A stretch of 64,000 nt of DNA from Symsagittifera roscoffensis (GCF_963678635.1 NC_087071.1:8415842-8479841), one strand, 5' to 3'; positions 34,286-46,184 are shown, counted from the stretch's first letter. A program made the numbers and translations. The notes: generated from the sequence alone by a model not told the origin.

Positions 34286-36204
34286 CCGAAACCATTTTCA
34301 TACTATTCGATCATTGAAAAATCATTAAGTATTCAGTAGATAGTTTGTATAAAATGTGTAAATCACCTGTCTGAAAACTGTATATAAGTTTTATCTGAAA
34401 AGTTTTGTATGAACCGTTGTTTATATTAGGTACTAAAACACACAACAAAATTTTTTTTTGGTAAGTATAGAGTTATTAATTAACTCAAGAATAAAAAATA
34501 ATCGATTATAATCGATTTGAAAAATTACGAAAAATTACACCGTTTGGTGTTTAAAAAAGTTACCTTAAAAAAGTACAAGAGTAAAAATTTTGTTGCGATA
34601 ATTGATTACAATCTTAGTTTTGCCAATGCGGTTTAATTAACTTGCGTTCCTTTCATGCTTCTATTTGTAAGTAATTCATGCTTTTTTTGTTTCTATTCAG
34701 CAAATCAGTAGATGGAAACATTGTTATTAAAGATTATAATAATGAACTTTTGTTGATGCGAGTATAAATAGTTCTTAAATGCACCTGTTAATTTTTGTTA
34801 TGGTATAACCTAAATAATGCAACTTCCGTAAAAATTTGGCTGAGACAAACTGTCTTTTTCAGCCTCTTTTACAGCTGAGCAGATTGAAAAACACGTGAAA
34901 ACAAATAGCATCTTGCGGAAAGCTGCTGTTTGGCCAATGCAATGATAATAAAAATGTCGGATCAACCGGAAAAACGCCCTCCTAATGGCCGCCTACCGTA
35001 TAATCTCCACCCTAGTTATGTAATATTTATGGAATTTGATTACCAACAGAATACGCATTTTATTACCAGCAGGCGGAATAGCTAATTCTTACGCAATATA
35101 TTATTCATGTATTAAATATATATTAAAATAATTAGATCAAATTGTGTTTCAGCCCCCTTTGTTTTTTTTATCCCCCCCCCCCCTTAAAATGATTTCAGGG
35201 TGCAGTTGCACTGTTGACAAGAAAAATTTCACAGTAGTTTTGTTTAATCTTATCTATGGCAGAGCATCTAAAAACAGAAAGCTTCTAAAATCTGATAATT
35301 TTTCACGCATTAAGCTGCAGGAAAATTTAAGGTTAAAACTTTCTGCCTACCAGGGTTGACCATATATTGTTATCTTAAAACTTTTCTTATAAAAATCTCC
35401 CAATTTTTAAGAAAATTTGGCTTCAAGATTGTAACAAAGTGAAGGACGTATACTGATAAGAAAGTTGGGATCTCTTTAACTATATCCCCCTTTTGCAAAA
35501 GGGGATTATTCGTTACTAGGAATACAATTCTGTTATGCTTAATTGTTGATTGTTTTCTTCATAGGGGGATATTTTTTTCTAGGTACCCGAGGGATCCGAA
35601 AGATCGGAAATTTTGCTTCAAAATGGTTCTACTTTCTTCTATTTTTTTTCTATTAAAGTTTCCTGCTTCAAGACCTGGAAGTTAGATTCTTCTGAAATGA
35701 ATGCCTCACAATTTTACAAGGAGTGGCGACCTCTTTACATTACTATCACAAGTTATTTGTCCATTGACTCAATTTTAATTATAAACTGAGGATTTTCAAA
35801 TTCACTTGAGCAAATAAATTGGTTCCCATTATGCAAATCTATTAGTTAATTTTTAATTTAGAACAATATATGTTTCCAAGTTTAATGCAAATTTTCTTGT
35901 GCCAAGCAGGCTGTTGCGACTATCATTCAACACCTACGAAGTAGTGTTCGATTTCAGAAAAAAATGATCCAAAAAAAATTTCGAAAAATTATGCTACACG
36001 CTACTTTAGGTAGAAATTGATAAATTTAGCATTTAATAACAAATTAGCAGATGGCATGCCTAACGAACGAGCAAATTGCGAGCCTAAATCCAATTATGGA
36101 CAATTTTGAAGCCGACTTAAATCAGTTAGTAGCAGCAAGATAATTTGGGTGTCAGATTTTGATACATGTGTTTTTGTTACATGTGTTTTCGGAGAAAGTG
36201 ACGG
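34286..36204. other. AT-rich intronic DNA with one dispersed repeat
   Basis: It contains the second copy of the short dispersed repeat (about 35475-35590) and a C-run near 35174. Otherwise nothing recognisable is seen. Confidence 0.4.
35475..35590 (-). repeat. Dispersed repeat, copy 2 (inverted relative to 1850-1945)
   Basis: AACTATATCCCCCTTTTGC, TTATTCGTTACTAGGAA and ATAGGGGGATATTTTTTTC appear in the order expected of the reverse complement of 1850-1945. Confidence 0.6.
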
Positions 36205-38030
36205 AATACTTGTGAACGAGTTGTGATTTTTTTCTGTTGTCAGATTTCCATTTTTAGCTGGCCAGTTTTGACAAAAAAGAAGTTTTTTTATCATCCAAAG
36301 ATACTGTTGCTTAAATTTAAAAAGATATTTCACCTGTGATCAATTTTCGCGAAGTTATGGGGAGGTTAAAAATTGCCAATTTGATCAATTCGGATCAAAG
36401 AAAGATGATACATTTCGAGCTAATAAAGCAAACGCAAAGATTTAATCCGGTTTAGAAAAAGACAAAGATCTGTATAATTTAACTGCTGCTCAAAGCAATT
36501 TGAAAAAGTTTTGGTTCTTGAGAGACAAAAATAATCGAAAAAAAAGTTTTGTTGTATCTCTGTTCTTCTTTTTATCCCCTCACTCACTTTGTAAAAAACA
36601 AAGGGTATAATTGGCGTTGTTTTGAGAAGATTATATTGGTGGTCGCAATTCAGCTAGGAGCGCATGTTACAAAAGTGCAATATTTTGCACGTTAATTAGC
36701 TCCCCGAGTCGAGATTTTTCACCTAATTTGAAGCAAGATTTGAGCGGTTTGAGCAATGTTTTTAGACAATTACGCTCAAAAACTTGCTTCAAAATGAGCG
36801 GTTTGAGCGGTTTTTGAACGGTTTATCTAAAAAAAAACGCTCAAAAACCGCTCAAGATTTCAACGGTTTTGAGCGGTTTTTTTTGTAAAAAAAACCGCTC
36901 AAATCTTGCGCGTTTTCTGAGCGTTTTTTTTTTAGATAAACCGCTGAAAAACGTTCAAATCTTGCGCGGTTTTTGAGCGGTTTTTTTAGATTTGAATCAT
37001 TTTGAAGCAAGATTTCGAGCGTAATTGTCTAAAAAAATTGCTCAAACCGCTCAAATCTTCATATATGGAAATTGTATTTTATTATTATCTTCAAACCATT
37101 TTATTATCTTCAAACTAAATTTTCGTTTTTGATGAGCAATATGACTTAAATTGAGCAAAAGTACTCTTAAATAATTTTTATTTGTTTATAAACAAGTTTT
37201 AACAAGTTTTTGAAAATCTTGCCTTTCATGAAAAAATGGTTTTCATACAATTTTCATATATGGAAATTGTAGGATAACCATTTTTTTCCAAAAAAATAAA
37301 CGTAGTTATTTTTCATTACCAGACTGTTCTATTTGGTTCAAGTAGCCGGAGAAACTGTATTGAATCTTTTTTCAATGTTTTTTTTGAAATTGTATGAAAA
37401 TTGTATAATTAGCATTTTTCCATACATTTGATGTAGAAAATTGTAAGATAAGCATTTTCGGTTTATGGAGGTCAACCCGGGTAGTATTTCAACTGCATCT
37501 TAGCGTCACATTACCTTTCCAGGCCTTTTTGTTGGTTTTAATCGGTTTTTTTATGAGACCGCTCAAAAACCGCTCAAATCTTGCTTGAAAAACCGTTCAA
37601 AAATCATCGCAAGAAATGAGCGGTTTTTGTGCGGTTTTTTAAGCAAGTTTTGAGCGGTTTGAGCGGTTTTTCCAAAAACAAAACTGCCCAAACCGCCCAA
37701 ACCGCTCAAACCGCTCAAGTCTTGCTGGAAAACCGCTCAAACCGCCCATATCTTGAGCGGTTTTTGAGCGTTATCTCGACCCGGGTCAGTTCGAGCAAAT
37801 TATTTATTTTCTGACCGCTTTAACTTTAGATGGTGAAATAGATGGTGGATTAACTTTAGATGGTGGCTTAACAGGTGAAATATCTTTTTGAATTTGAATT
37901 TCAGACAACAATACCTTCCAGATGATTAAAGAAAAATTGGTCAAAACCCATTAGTTAAAGAGTCGAAATTGGACTGAATAAGAAACCACCCCAGCATATA
38001 TTCCACACTTTCTTCGAAAGTCAAAACGAA
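36205..38030. mobile_element. Transposon nest: long-arm element split by two other families
   Basis: The outer arms (about 36205-36480 and 37865-38030, the latter inverted) are homologous to the arms of the 6743-8226 element (GATATTTCACCTGTGATCA, AAGTTATGGGG; right arm CAGGTGAAATATC and GAAACCACCCCAG). Between them lies a GAGCGGTTT foldback element (about 36702-37786), and inside that a fragment with the TTGACC-family 3' end (about 37045-37480). The order of insertion is therefore readable. Confidence 0.6.
36702..37786. repeat. GAGCGGTTT foldback element, copy 1
   Basis: Runs of GAGCGGTTT and its complement AAACCGCTC alternate, giving strongly self-complementary DNA at 36735-37050 and 37550-37770. 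The ends carry GAGTCGAGAT (left) and ATCTCGACCCGGGTC (right), which are roughly inverted. No protein is encoded. Confidence 0.75.
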
Positions 38031-38459
38031 AAGTGTTTTTGAGCTTGTTCGGAAAAAAAATTTGAGCTCGCTTGCTATTATATCTGACATTAATTTTTTG
38101 TAGTAGATTGTTGAGACTTGCCAAAGTCAACCAGATTGCAGCAAGATTACGCAAAACGAACCAAAATGATCCAGAATGTCCAAAGTTTCTCAAAAATTTT
38201 CTCAAAATCACTTACCATATCTATGATCATTTGAATATTCCGAGATCACTTAGAAAGCTCAAAATCATCGAATTGCCCAAAATGCTTTGATGCATTTAAA
38301 ATAATTTGAATCAGAGATAATCATCCATGATTTAGCGGTATATCGTCAATCAGTTCTGCAAACGTATGAAACGGTTAAAGTGACCAACCATGATCAGAAC
38401 CTCCTGAATCACCGATGGTTATCTATGCCAATTCAACCCGGGATGTCTGATTAACTTAC

Positions 38460-38646
38460 TGGGAGAAGTCAAAAGTTCGTTGGGGGTTGTCGGTGACTTC
38501 GTTCTCCTCCCCAACAACAGAAATGTTGAAGTGTTCGCCTGTTCCGGAGACAGTCATAGTAACCACATCAATCTGCTCACTATTTACACCAAATGTTGCC
38601 GTGAAGTTATCCGTGTACATTGATACATTGAGCCAAATCGCATCTC
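38460..38646 (-). CDS. FN3 gene, exon (first half of an FN3 domain)
   Basis: The acceptor is TTGCTAACAG|GAGATG and the donor TCCCA|GTAAGT, a near-perfect donor. The exon is 187 bp, incoming phase 1, outgoing phase 2. It encodes DAIWLNVSMYTDNFTATFG, IDVVTMTVSGTG and NPQRTFDFS, the A to F strands of an FN3 domain whose last part (LMPGENYTF) lies in exon 19352-19610. The incoming phase matches 39737-39893. Confidence 0.8.
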
Positions 38647-38649
38647 CTG

Positions 38650-39736
38650 TTAGCAACAGCCAGCCAAAAATCTTATAATTTATTAGTTTTTTCTAGTGGA
38701 GACAGTTTATCCTTGTGTTTTATTCGCACAAAATTGTCTCTCACTTCAATCCCTTTCCCTTCAAGGATTCCAACTTTCGTCAAAAACTTTCAAATATGCC
38801 CAAAAATGGCCTTTCTATGATGGCGTTTTTAAACCACAAAGCTAGCTGTGGTGCATAATTTTTTTCCTAATAGGGCCTTTAATATATTTTTTTAAACTAC
38901 TCGGGAAACGACCAAAAAGATCAATTTTTATTTGATCGACCAAAAAAAATCTGTAAAAAATTGTTGTGAAAAAGCGCCCTTTTTGCGAAAAAGCCGGAGC
39001 CTAAGCAAAAAAATTAAGGGTGGTCGTCAGGGGCGCATCTAGGAATTACTCGAGGGGGGAGGGCTCTTTTCAAAAAAAAGTTAAAACTTTCGGTCAACGT
39101 TTTCTTTTAGGTCGAGTTCATTTTTAGGCACTTTTTGGAAAGCTTGCATTTTTTTGGCGCGCCTCCCCCCTTAAAGTTTAGGACAGAAGAGCGCGCCTTT
39201 AAAAATATTTTAGGGTCAGTCAGCCAAAAACTAATATCTCAAAAAAGTACAAAGGGGGGACCCTTTGGGTTTTCAGGGGTCGAGTCCCTGAGGGGGGAGG
39301 GCCTCCCCCCTAAATCCTTAAATCCTCTGGTGGTGGTCGGCAAAACGTATTGTCTCAATTAGAACCAAAAAGATAGGTCTTTGGGTGGAGAGAGAGGGGT
39401 TCGAACTCCTAAGCAAGGATGACAAAACACACACTCGTAGCTACCGCGCGTTATGTTTTTTTGTCTGCGGTATTCTGTGTCTAATGAGAGTATGTCTATC
39501 TCTTTCTCTTTAGCCCCATCCCCCTATTGCAAATGATTAAAGACGGTTAAATAGGGACCCCAAAAAATCCGCCTATACTTAACCATTGATTCAGTTTTTT
39601 AGGGGTGGTTATTCTGTGCAACGTAGCACAATTGGAGAAAGGGGGATGGTTGGGTATACCATAATATACTTGGGGGGAGGGGGTTGGTTGGGCACCATAA
39701 TATAAGTGGGGGTTAAAAAGATCTTCAAATTTTGAC
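38650..39736. other. Intron with G-rich patches
   Basis: Intronic by exon order. It contains G-rich and C-rich patches (about 39020-39310) typical of degenerate repeats and a possible tRNA-like fragment near 39420. Confidence 0.45.
39385..39455 (-). mobile_element. Possible tRNA-derived SINE fragment
   Basis: On the minus strand AGTTCGAACCC matches a B box, and GGTAGCTACGAGTG lies at about the right distance upstream for an imperfect A box. No acceptor stem or good T stem is seen, so this is at most a SINE remnant. Confidence 0.3.
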
Positions 39737-39893
39737 GATATTTGCCTGGTATGTCGTAGGGACTGTAGGGTGTGAGTTGCAGATGGTGCACGTCTCCGGG
39801 AGTGAAGTCGGGAATGTGCATTACTTGCTTTTGAATGGTGAATGGAATGACCACATCAGGTAACTTCCCATCTAACTCAGTAATCTTCACCTC
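39737..39893 (-). CDS. FN3 gene, exon (second half of an FN3 domain)
   Basis: The acceptor is TTTTGTCTGTAG|GAGGTG. The donor is taken as AATATC|GTCAAA because it gives the phase 1 that the next exon (38460-38646) needs; it is a weak consensus. The peptide is EVKITELDGKLPD, then VMHIPDFTPGDVHHLQLTPY, the FN3 turn and G strand. With exon 40307-40526 it forms one domain. Confidence 0.75.
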
Positions 39894-40306
39894 CTACAGA
39901 CAAAATAAAGGATACAGAAAGCGTTCCATAACCTAAACAGAACCGCTCGTACTTTAGGGCGAAATTTAGCTGGCTGTAAACCGGTTTCAGTAAAAAAAAA
40001 ATTTGTCTTTATCTGGAGGTTGAAGTGTAATCTAAATAATTGTAATTCCTAATTGTAATTTGGGGTCGGTAGAAAGTTTGAAGAGCAAAACTAAAGCGCA
40101 TCAGATCGTTAAAACTATGAGAATCAATTGCAATAATGGAAGACACAGGGACAAAGATCAAAGATTCAAAGATCAAATTGTTCGTCAATTTTTCGGTTTT
40201 CAATCCAACACTTTTTCTGCGTTCTCGCCAAATGATGAAAATACCCCAACTCAATAAACCCCTCCCCGCTTCATTATTAAGATTAAGTTAAACTTCAAAC
40301 TAATAC

Positions 40307-40526
40307 TTTTGTGTATCCAAAGGCGAAAGAGCACTCGACGTCTACTGAGAAGTCCACCCGGTTGACCACTGGTTCGGAAACGATAGATATTGTGGGGGGT
40401 TTTGTGAAGCCCTCGAGAGTGAAATTTTTCACTAGGGGGATTAGCCCTTTGCTGTATGCTCGCACAGTTATGTTGTATTTCTCCCCTGGCATCAGGTCAG
40501 TGAACACAGTTTGGACAGTTGAAGAG
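40307..40526 (-). CDS. FN3 gene, exon (end of one FN3 domain and start of the next)
   Basis: The acceptor is GTTTGTTTTCAG|CTCTTC and the donor ACAAAA|GTATTA. The exon is 220 bp, incoming phase 2, outgoing phase 0, matching both neighbours. It encodes VFTDLMPGEKYNITVRAYSK, the L-x-PGxxY end of an FN3 domain, the linker GFTKPPTISIVSEP, and VDFSVDVECSFAFG, the first strands of the next. The intron position just before the LMPGE motif is the same as in exon 19352-19610, so the domains probably arose by internal duplication. Confidence 0.85.
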
Positions 40527-40529
40527 CTG

Positions 40530-42832
40530 AAAACAAACTCGTCTATTTTGTCTCATTTTTTTTCCATTTTTTGGGCGTTGAGAAGAAGCGAGGTATTGGG
40601 TCTTTTCGATTATATAAACCCACCCCCCCCCCCCCCCCCAATAATAAAAAGTCGATGTCCAAAATTGGTATCAAATTTGGATCAATTTTACTAAGAAATG
40701 CTGGCTTAGATTAGCCAATCAACATGAGGCAGGCTGAAACGAATCAATTCCATCCAATTTAGCCTCATACATGCCCTTTTCCCTGTTTTTTTAACCGTAC
40801 AGGTCTTTTTCTGAAATTCATTATATGGAAATATATTTCAAATGATTTTTAATGTTATGAACTGCATCAAAACGTGTCAGCGCGAATAGGTGAACAAATT
40901 ATTACAACATTTCTTTCATGAAAACTGCCGTGTGAAAAAATTTTGAACAGCTTATTTTTGTAATTTTACTAGGGGGATGGGAAACTGGAAATGAGCTCTA
41001 ATGTGTTTGAAAAGTCGTTTTTTTGCAGTTTCTAAGTTTTTATAAATCTTTGGATAGAACTTTGTGTGTCGTAGTAATATCGATTCAAATTTGTATAAAA
41101 AAGTCGTTCCATTTTTAAAAATATTTAAGGGGGAAACCTAAGCAAAAAGACACAAAGTATCTTACGAAAAATGAGATTGGAGCTATCTGTCACAATACAT
41201 GGCAGCCGACCTCAATCATCGATGCCTTTTTTAGATTAATAATCCAATATAGTTTATATAACAAGGATAGTCGGTTACAGTGCAAGTAGCAAAGAATGTT
41301 CCGACAGTAATCTTAAAAAAATACAAAACTTTTTTTTTTAAATTGTCGTTTTTTTGGTGTGTTATGACAAAAAGGAGTTGAAAAAAACTGAAAATTAGGT
41401 ATATTTGTTAGTCGTACTGAAAAAGCAAATTTGATAGAACAGTTTTTGTAGAAAAATTACTAGAAAAAATATTTGAAATGTTTTTTTTTTGCAGTTTTTT
41501 GGAATTTTAAATTTTTTGATTCCAAAAAGGCGCTCAAATACTCAAAGTTAACTCACCTTATTCAAGTAAAACTAAATTCCTTCATTTTAATTTAAGCTAT
41601 GTTTAGCTCTTAAGCAATTAAAATAAGACTGCTTGCTCGCTGTGTTCGCTCAAAATAAGACGAAAAAATTTCAAACCGATTTTTCTCGACACTTGCAAAA
41701 CGTTCATGAAACTTTTTAATGTGCTCCGAATCACGACTGTAGAGGCTTGTTCGTGGAAAACAAAAAAGAACTAAAACATACCAGAATACAACCCTCCCCC
41801 AGGGTTGGTCCTGTACTGAGTAGAAAAAAAAACAGAATACAAAGTTCCTCCTCATTTTCATTGGTCGGATTAGAAATCTAGAGAAAAAAGCTGAAGCTTT
41901 TTTTAAAGCGACAAAATGAAATTTTGAATATATCCGCAGACCAATGTCCAAACTTAAATAAAATAAGAATAACCGGTTACTGTGCAAGTGGCGCAGAAAG
42001 TTCCGATCATAGTCTTACAAAAAACCAACAAAGTTTTTCGAAATTTTGTCGTTTTTTCGGATAAAAGAACATGAGCTGAAGAAAAAAGTAGAGCTAAGGT
42101 ATAATTGACAGTCATAGTAGAATAAACAAAATGATGAACAGGTTTTTAGAAAAAGTTACCTGAAAAATGAAAAAAAAAATCTTTTTTCAAGTTTTGTAGT
42201 TTTTTGAATTTTTGAAACTGGTGATTCCAAATAGGCGCTAGAAAACTCAAAGGAAACTATGTTACTCAATTTAAACTAAATTTTTACTATATAATTTTAG
42301 CAACTGTAAGCTTTTAAGCAGATAAAATAAGAGTGCTCGCACGCTTTAACCGCTCGAAAAATGACAAAAAATCAAGAAATTCAAACCGTTTTTTTTTCGA
42401 CGCGGTCAGGGCTTTAATCACAACTGTCAGGGCTTTAATATGATCTATCACTCAACGCAGTTCGATGATTAATTGTGGCATATGATTTTGCGTGGAAAAC
42501 AAAAAGAAAAAAAATTCAAAACACGGATTTTCGATGGTCGGAACAATAATAAAGATTACTTTCATCGAAAAATAAAATAAATAGTTTTTGGACAATTTAT
42601 CTGCTTCCATTCAGTTTAGAAGGAGTTGTTGCTGTATAATTTCTCTGCCCTTAACTGGTCTCAATGCATTAACATTTTTCGGATCATAACAAAAAAATTG
42701 GCAAAAATTGAAAAATGCCGGCAAAAAAACACCGCGTACAAACATTCGCTGCCACTTTCTTCGAAGTTTCAACAAAATTAAATGCACAATTCGAATAGTC
42801 AGATTTCAGGTGGTTTGAAATTTAAAACTAAC
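40530..42832. other. AT-rich intron
   Basis: It lies between two phase-matched FN3 exons. A poly-C run occurs at about 40622-40639. Two similar passages (about 41270-41700 and 41960-42400) share words such as AACCGGTTACTGTGCAAGT and AATGTTCCGA, so an old internal duplication is likely. No exon is recognised. Confidence 0.5.
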
Positions 42833-43179
42833 GTGTATGCTTTTTCTTCGCTGTAAGTTTTTCCAGAGTTTTCACCGATGTACGAAAAGACAAGTTTGCT
42901 TCCAGTTCCCGGCTCAAATGAGGTTGAGCACGTGATCTGAGTTTGTTGCCACTCGCTGCTCGCTTCAAAAACAGCACCCTGGTTGGCAGTATAAGTGGGT
43001 TGGTTGACCTCTAAGGCATCGCCAAAAACGCCTCCGGATTCGCTTTGGAAGTAGAAAGTGTAGTCTTCTCCAGCTGTTAAGCCGTAGAAACCGTGATAGT
43101 AATTTCTTTCCGGCGTTTCCTCGCATTTGGAGTCAAACCCACAGCTCTCTCCAACCGGCACAGACCAGAAAAGGAAGTT
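42833..43179 (-). CDS. FN3 gene, exon (end of one FN3 domain and start of the next)
   Basis: The acceptor is TTTTGTGTTTGAAG|AACTTC (moderate) and the donor ATACAC|GTTAGT. The exon is 347 bp, incoming phase 0, outgoing phase 2, which fits the next exon (40307-40526). It encodes GFYGLTAGEDYTFYFQSESG, an FN3 turn with AGEDY in place of PGxxY, a linker, then FEASSEWQQTQITCSTSF and SKLVFSYIGENSG of the following domain. A decayed copy of this exon lies at 45010-45345. Confidence 0.85.
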
Positions 43180-45005
43180 CTTCAAACACAAAAGTTTTAA
43201 GCCGATCAGGATGACTAAATTAAATTTCTAGCGGCTTTGTTTCCATTTTTCCCATCAATTCAAGTTTTCCTCTGAATCGTTTTAACAATCTTCCCAGCTC
43301 CCCAGTCAGACCAAGTTAGGATTTTCCACCCCAACTTTTTTTCATACTAAACTTGCTAGAAGCTGCTTCTAAACAGCTGTTTAGATGCAGCTTCTAGCTA
43401 ATTTAGTCTTAAAAAGTTACCTCATCGATTCTGATTGGCTAAAAAACTCCGACTTGGAACCAAGTTAACATCCCCCAAACATCTTTAAGGATGTTAACTT
43501 GCTCCTGCCCTAAGTTTTTTGTAGATGGCTTACTTATTAATTATGACTGAATGCGTTATGTTCCGACAAAATTTGTAGCTATAACGAGTACGTACAAAAA
43601 CTTCCAGTAGCTAAGCAATTATCACATAAAACGCCAGTTAGGAGACCAGTTTAGATATGCTTTCTTTGCCTTTTTTTCCATTGTTTCTAAAGTTAAATCA
43701 GAACAAGGGTACTTGCTTCAATTTAATGGTTTTCATATAAATGAGTATTTATTCTTATCTTTTTATAATTTATTTTTTAATTTTGATCCGGGTGGTTCCC
43801 GTTGCCGTCCAGCCGGTTGTATACTCCGAGAAAGAGCTCAAATTAGCATACATTCTAAATTACTTCTGGCGTCTAACACTTATGTTAACGGCCAGAAATA
43901 GCAAATAGATTAAGTTAAAAGAGGGCCTAGAGCTAGGTCATTGTGATTACGTTCTCATTTAAAGTACGTCTATATTATATTTTTCTAGAATGTAAGCAGT
44001 CTACGGACTGTACGACGTTGATTTATACTGCGTAAAGGTCGAATTACACTTCATAACTGGTCACACCCAACGGATCAAACACACACCCCCCCCCACCCCA
44101 CAACATTCCACAGTTTCCACAAAATTCCACAACTTTCCACAACAAGCTCAGGAGACACAGAACAGCCTCACCAAACGCTCCCCCAAAACGCCAGTGCTAT
44201 CAGAAAAACTGCAGACTAAACTTAGGTATAGAAAAGATTTAGACTGGTTCAAAATGAAGAGTAGTCATATGGTCATACAAAAATCTTCAAGCAGACACGA
44301 AAGCAAACAATCCTAAATAACTATTTAAAGCTGGGACAGTAAAGGCAACACTAGTTTGAACAGAGAAAACGAAACAACGTCCTACAAATGATATCGACCA
44401 GACACATCAGGAAAGAACTGGAAGAACTCTTTGTAGTATAATAGTTTTGGCCTTCGAAAAATCCGATTTTGTCTGCCGAGTCCTGGAGAAGGAGGAACGA
44501 CCTGAACAAAAATATGTTCACAGCACACCGGCTTAACGAGTAAACTTCAAAAGCACAATTGGCAGAATTGGGACACCAAAAATCCAAAACAAGTCTTCGA
44601 AAAATGGTAATAAAAAACAATAAAAAAACAATCAAGACCACGTCAGCTTATCAGCTAACTCAATCCAAGTTAAACGATAACATATTGGTTAGGTGGACAA
44701 TAGACGCAAAAGAAGAGCTTTCCATAAACAGAATATGAGGCACTATGAAACATGAAACAACAAGGACCAATCAAACAACAGTGCCAAAGACAGATTAACA
44801 CTTGTTCCAAATGGGGAAACCCCTCAAATCAGGGCCACCATCACGAAATCCCCGCGAAAGACAGATGTTGCGCAAAAAGCGCAAAAAGAAGACAATTCTA
44901 CAAAGTTTGGTTAACCAGCGTAAATCATTTGATTGAAATCAGCGCTGAAGCAGAAGAAACATAAAATGACCAGCAAGAAGTTAATGGAGATGCAGAAGCC
45001 TTCGA
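43180..45005. other. Intron with a hairpin and an A/C-rich retroelement-like insert
   Basis: The first part (to about 43910) is homologous to 45346-46170, the flank of the decayed exon copy. A perfect 12-bp inverted repeat AAGTTAACATCC/GGATGTTAACTT lies at 43462-43473 and 43489-43500. The part from about 44040 to 45000 has a different, A/C-rich composition, and its + strand reads like degraded coding sequence, possibly a retroelement fragment; no domain is identified. Confidence 0.4.
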
Positions 45006-45009
45006 TTTT

Positions 45010-45345
45010 TTTTGCTGTAAGTTGTTTCAGAATTTTCGGCAGCGTTTGGAAAGACAACTTTGCTTCAGTTCCTGGTTAAAATAAAGTTGCGCACCTAATA
45101 TAAGTTCGATGCCAGTTGGTCTTTGCCTCAAAAGCAGCACCCTGATCAGCTTATCAGCTGTGGGTTGGTTGGCATCTACGATATCACTGAAAAACATTCT
45201 GGTATTGCTTTGAAAATAAAAGGTTTGAGTTTTTCCTGCTACAAGGGCGTGGAAATAGTAAATGTAAGTAATTTCAGACAACTTCTTGCGTTTGGAGTCA
45301 AATTTACAGCTCTTTTTCAACCGGCTGAGACAAGAAAAAATTTTG
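45010..45345 (-). pseudogene. Decayed duplicate of the FN3 exon at 42833-43179
   Basis: Minus-strand translation gives KSCKFDSKRKK, HALVAGKTQTFYFQSN and VDANQPT, collinear with ESCGFDSKCEE, YGLTAGEDYTFYFQSE and LEVNQPT of the functional exon. A frameshift follows near the QPTADK region, and further on the aligned frame has an in-frame stop where the functional copy has SFEPGTG (here a TAA before PGTEAK). The donor and acceptor regions are also altered. The copy is therefore not usable as an exon. Confidence 0.85.
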
Positions 45346-46170
45346 TCACAAGTACAATCTAAATATTAGCGGCTGCTTTTCAAGGGTCCCCTTATTTTCG
45401 AAATTTCATTTGGAGCAAAATAACAATGGCCAACAATAAGTAAAGTTCGTTCATCTCTAACTTTAATTTTGATTAAATTCGCTGCATCTAAATTTTTCAA
45501 CTCTAGTTGCCAAAAAATCCGATTTAATACCAAGTTCACTCCCCTAAAATGCTTTAGCGATTTTTTACTTGCTTTTTCATTTTCTTTTTCTGAAAAATTT
45601 AACATGATTTTGTTTAAAAACATTTTGTTTGTTAATGTCAGTGTTGAAGTAGTTTTTGTTAAAACTCATAATCAAACAGGGGAAATGTGGAAGCTATTTG
45701 ATATTGCTTATTTAATTATTTGGAATGCGTTTTCTTACTGTTTTTGAAAAAAAAATGCCTTTTTTTCAGCAAAATGTTCTGTCTTAAAAATTTAGTACTA
45801 GTTCAACTTGCTGTAGTTGAACAATTAGCTCGAAAAACGTGGATCAGTTAGGTAAATTGGGTGTTTTTTTGTTAGTTTCGCCTTTTTTTAAAGTAAAAAT
45901 AACCTCAGCTCCTTAGTACTAGCTTCATTTGATTGGGTTTGTTGTCAGAGTGTAGAGATCTTATAATCCTTTTCTTTTTTTAGAAAACTGGGAAAAATTT
46001 TATAGACCAAACTGTTTTTTCAAAAAAATTCTGAACTATTTTTTATTTTTTTTTGTAAAAATTGATCCGGATGTTACCAGGTGTCATCCAGTTGGATTTA
46101 TCTTACGAGATAGATTTTGAACTAACATGAAAGCTATGTTTTGCATGAATATTAACTTTTATGTTGACGG
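45010..46170 (-). repeat. Segmental duplicate of 42833-43910 (exon plus upstream intron)
   Basis: Beyond the exon, the flank is also shared: TATTAGCGGCTG versus TTCTAGCGGCTT; AATCCGATTTAATACCAAG versus CTCCGACTTGGAACCAAG; and GTCATCCAGTTGGATTTA with TTATGTTGACGG versus CGTCCAGCCGGTTGTATA with TTATGTTAACGG. The order is kept over about 1.1 kb, with an offset of about 2.2 kb. Confidence 0.75.
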
Positions 46171-46184
46171 CTTGGAAAGCCTGC

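Larger units (their letters stand above)
19611..38459 (-). other. 18.8-kb intron of the FN3 gene, filled with repeats
   Basis: This interval is inferred from the phase-2 donor CCA|GTAAGT at 38459 and the phase-2 acceptor TTTCAG|G at 19611, with the peptide continuing sensibly across the junction (FDFSQ then LSRNNSFKDLMPGE). It contains the SINE-like unit, six minisatellite arrays, an inverted-repeat element and a transposon nest. No FN3-like exon is seen inside. Confidence 0.65.

Noticed and set aside
39385-39455. Functional tRNA gene
   Set aside because: B box present but A box imperfect, with no acceptor stem and a poor T stem.
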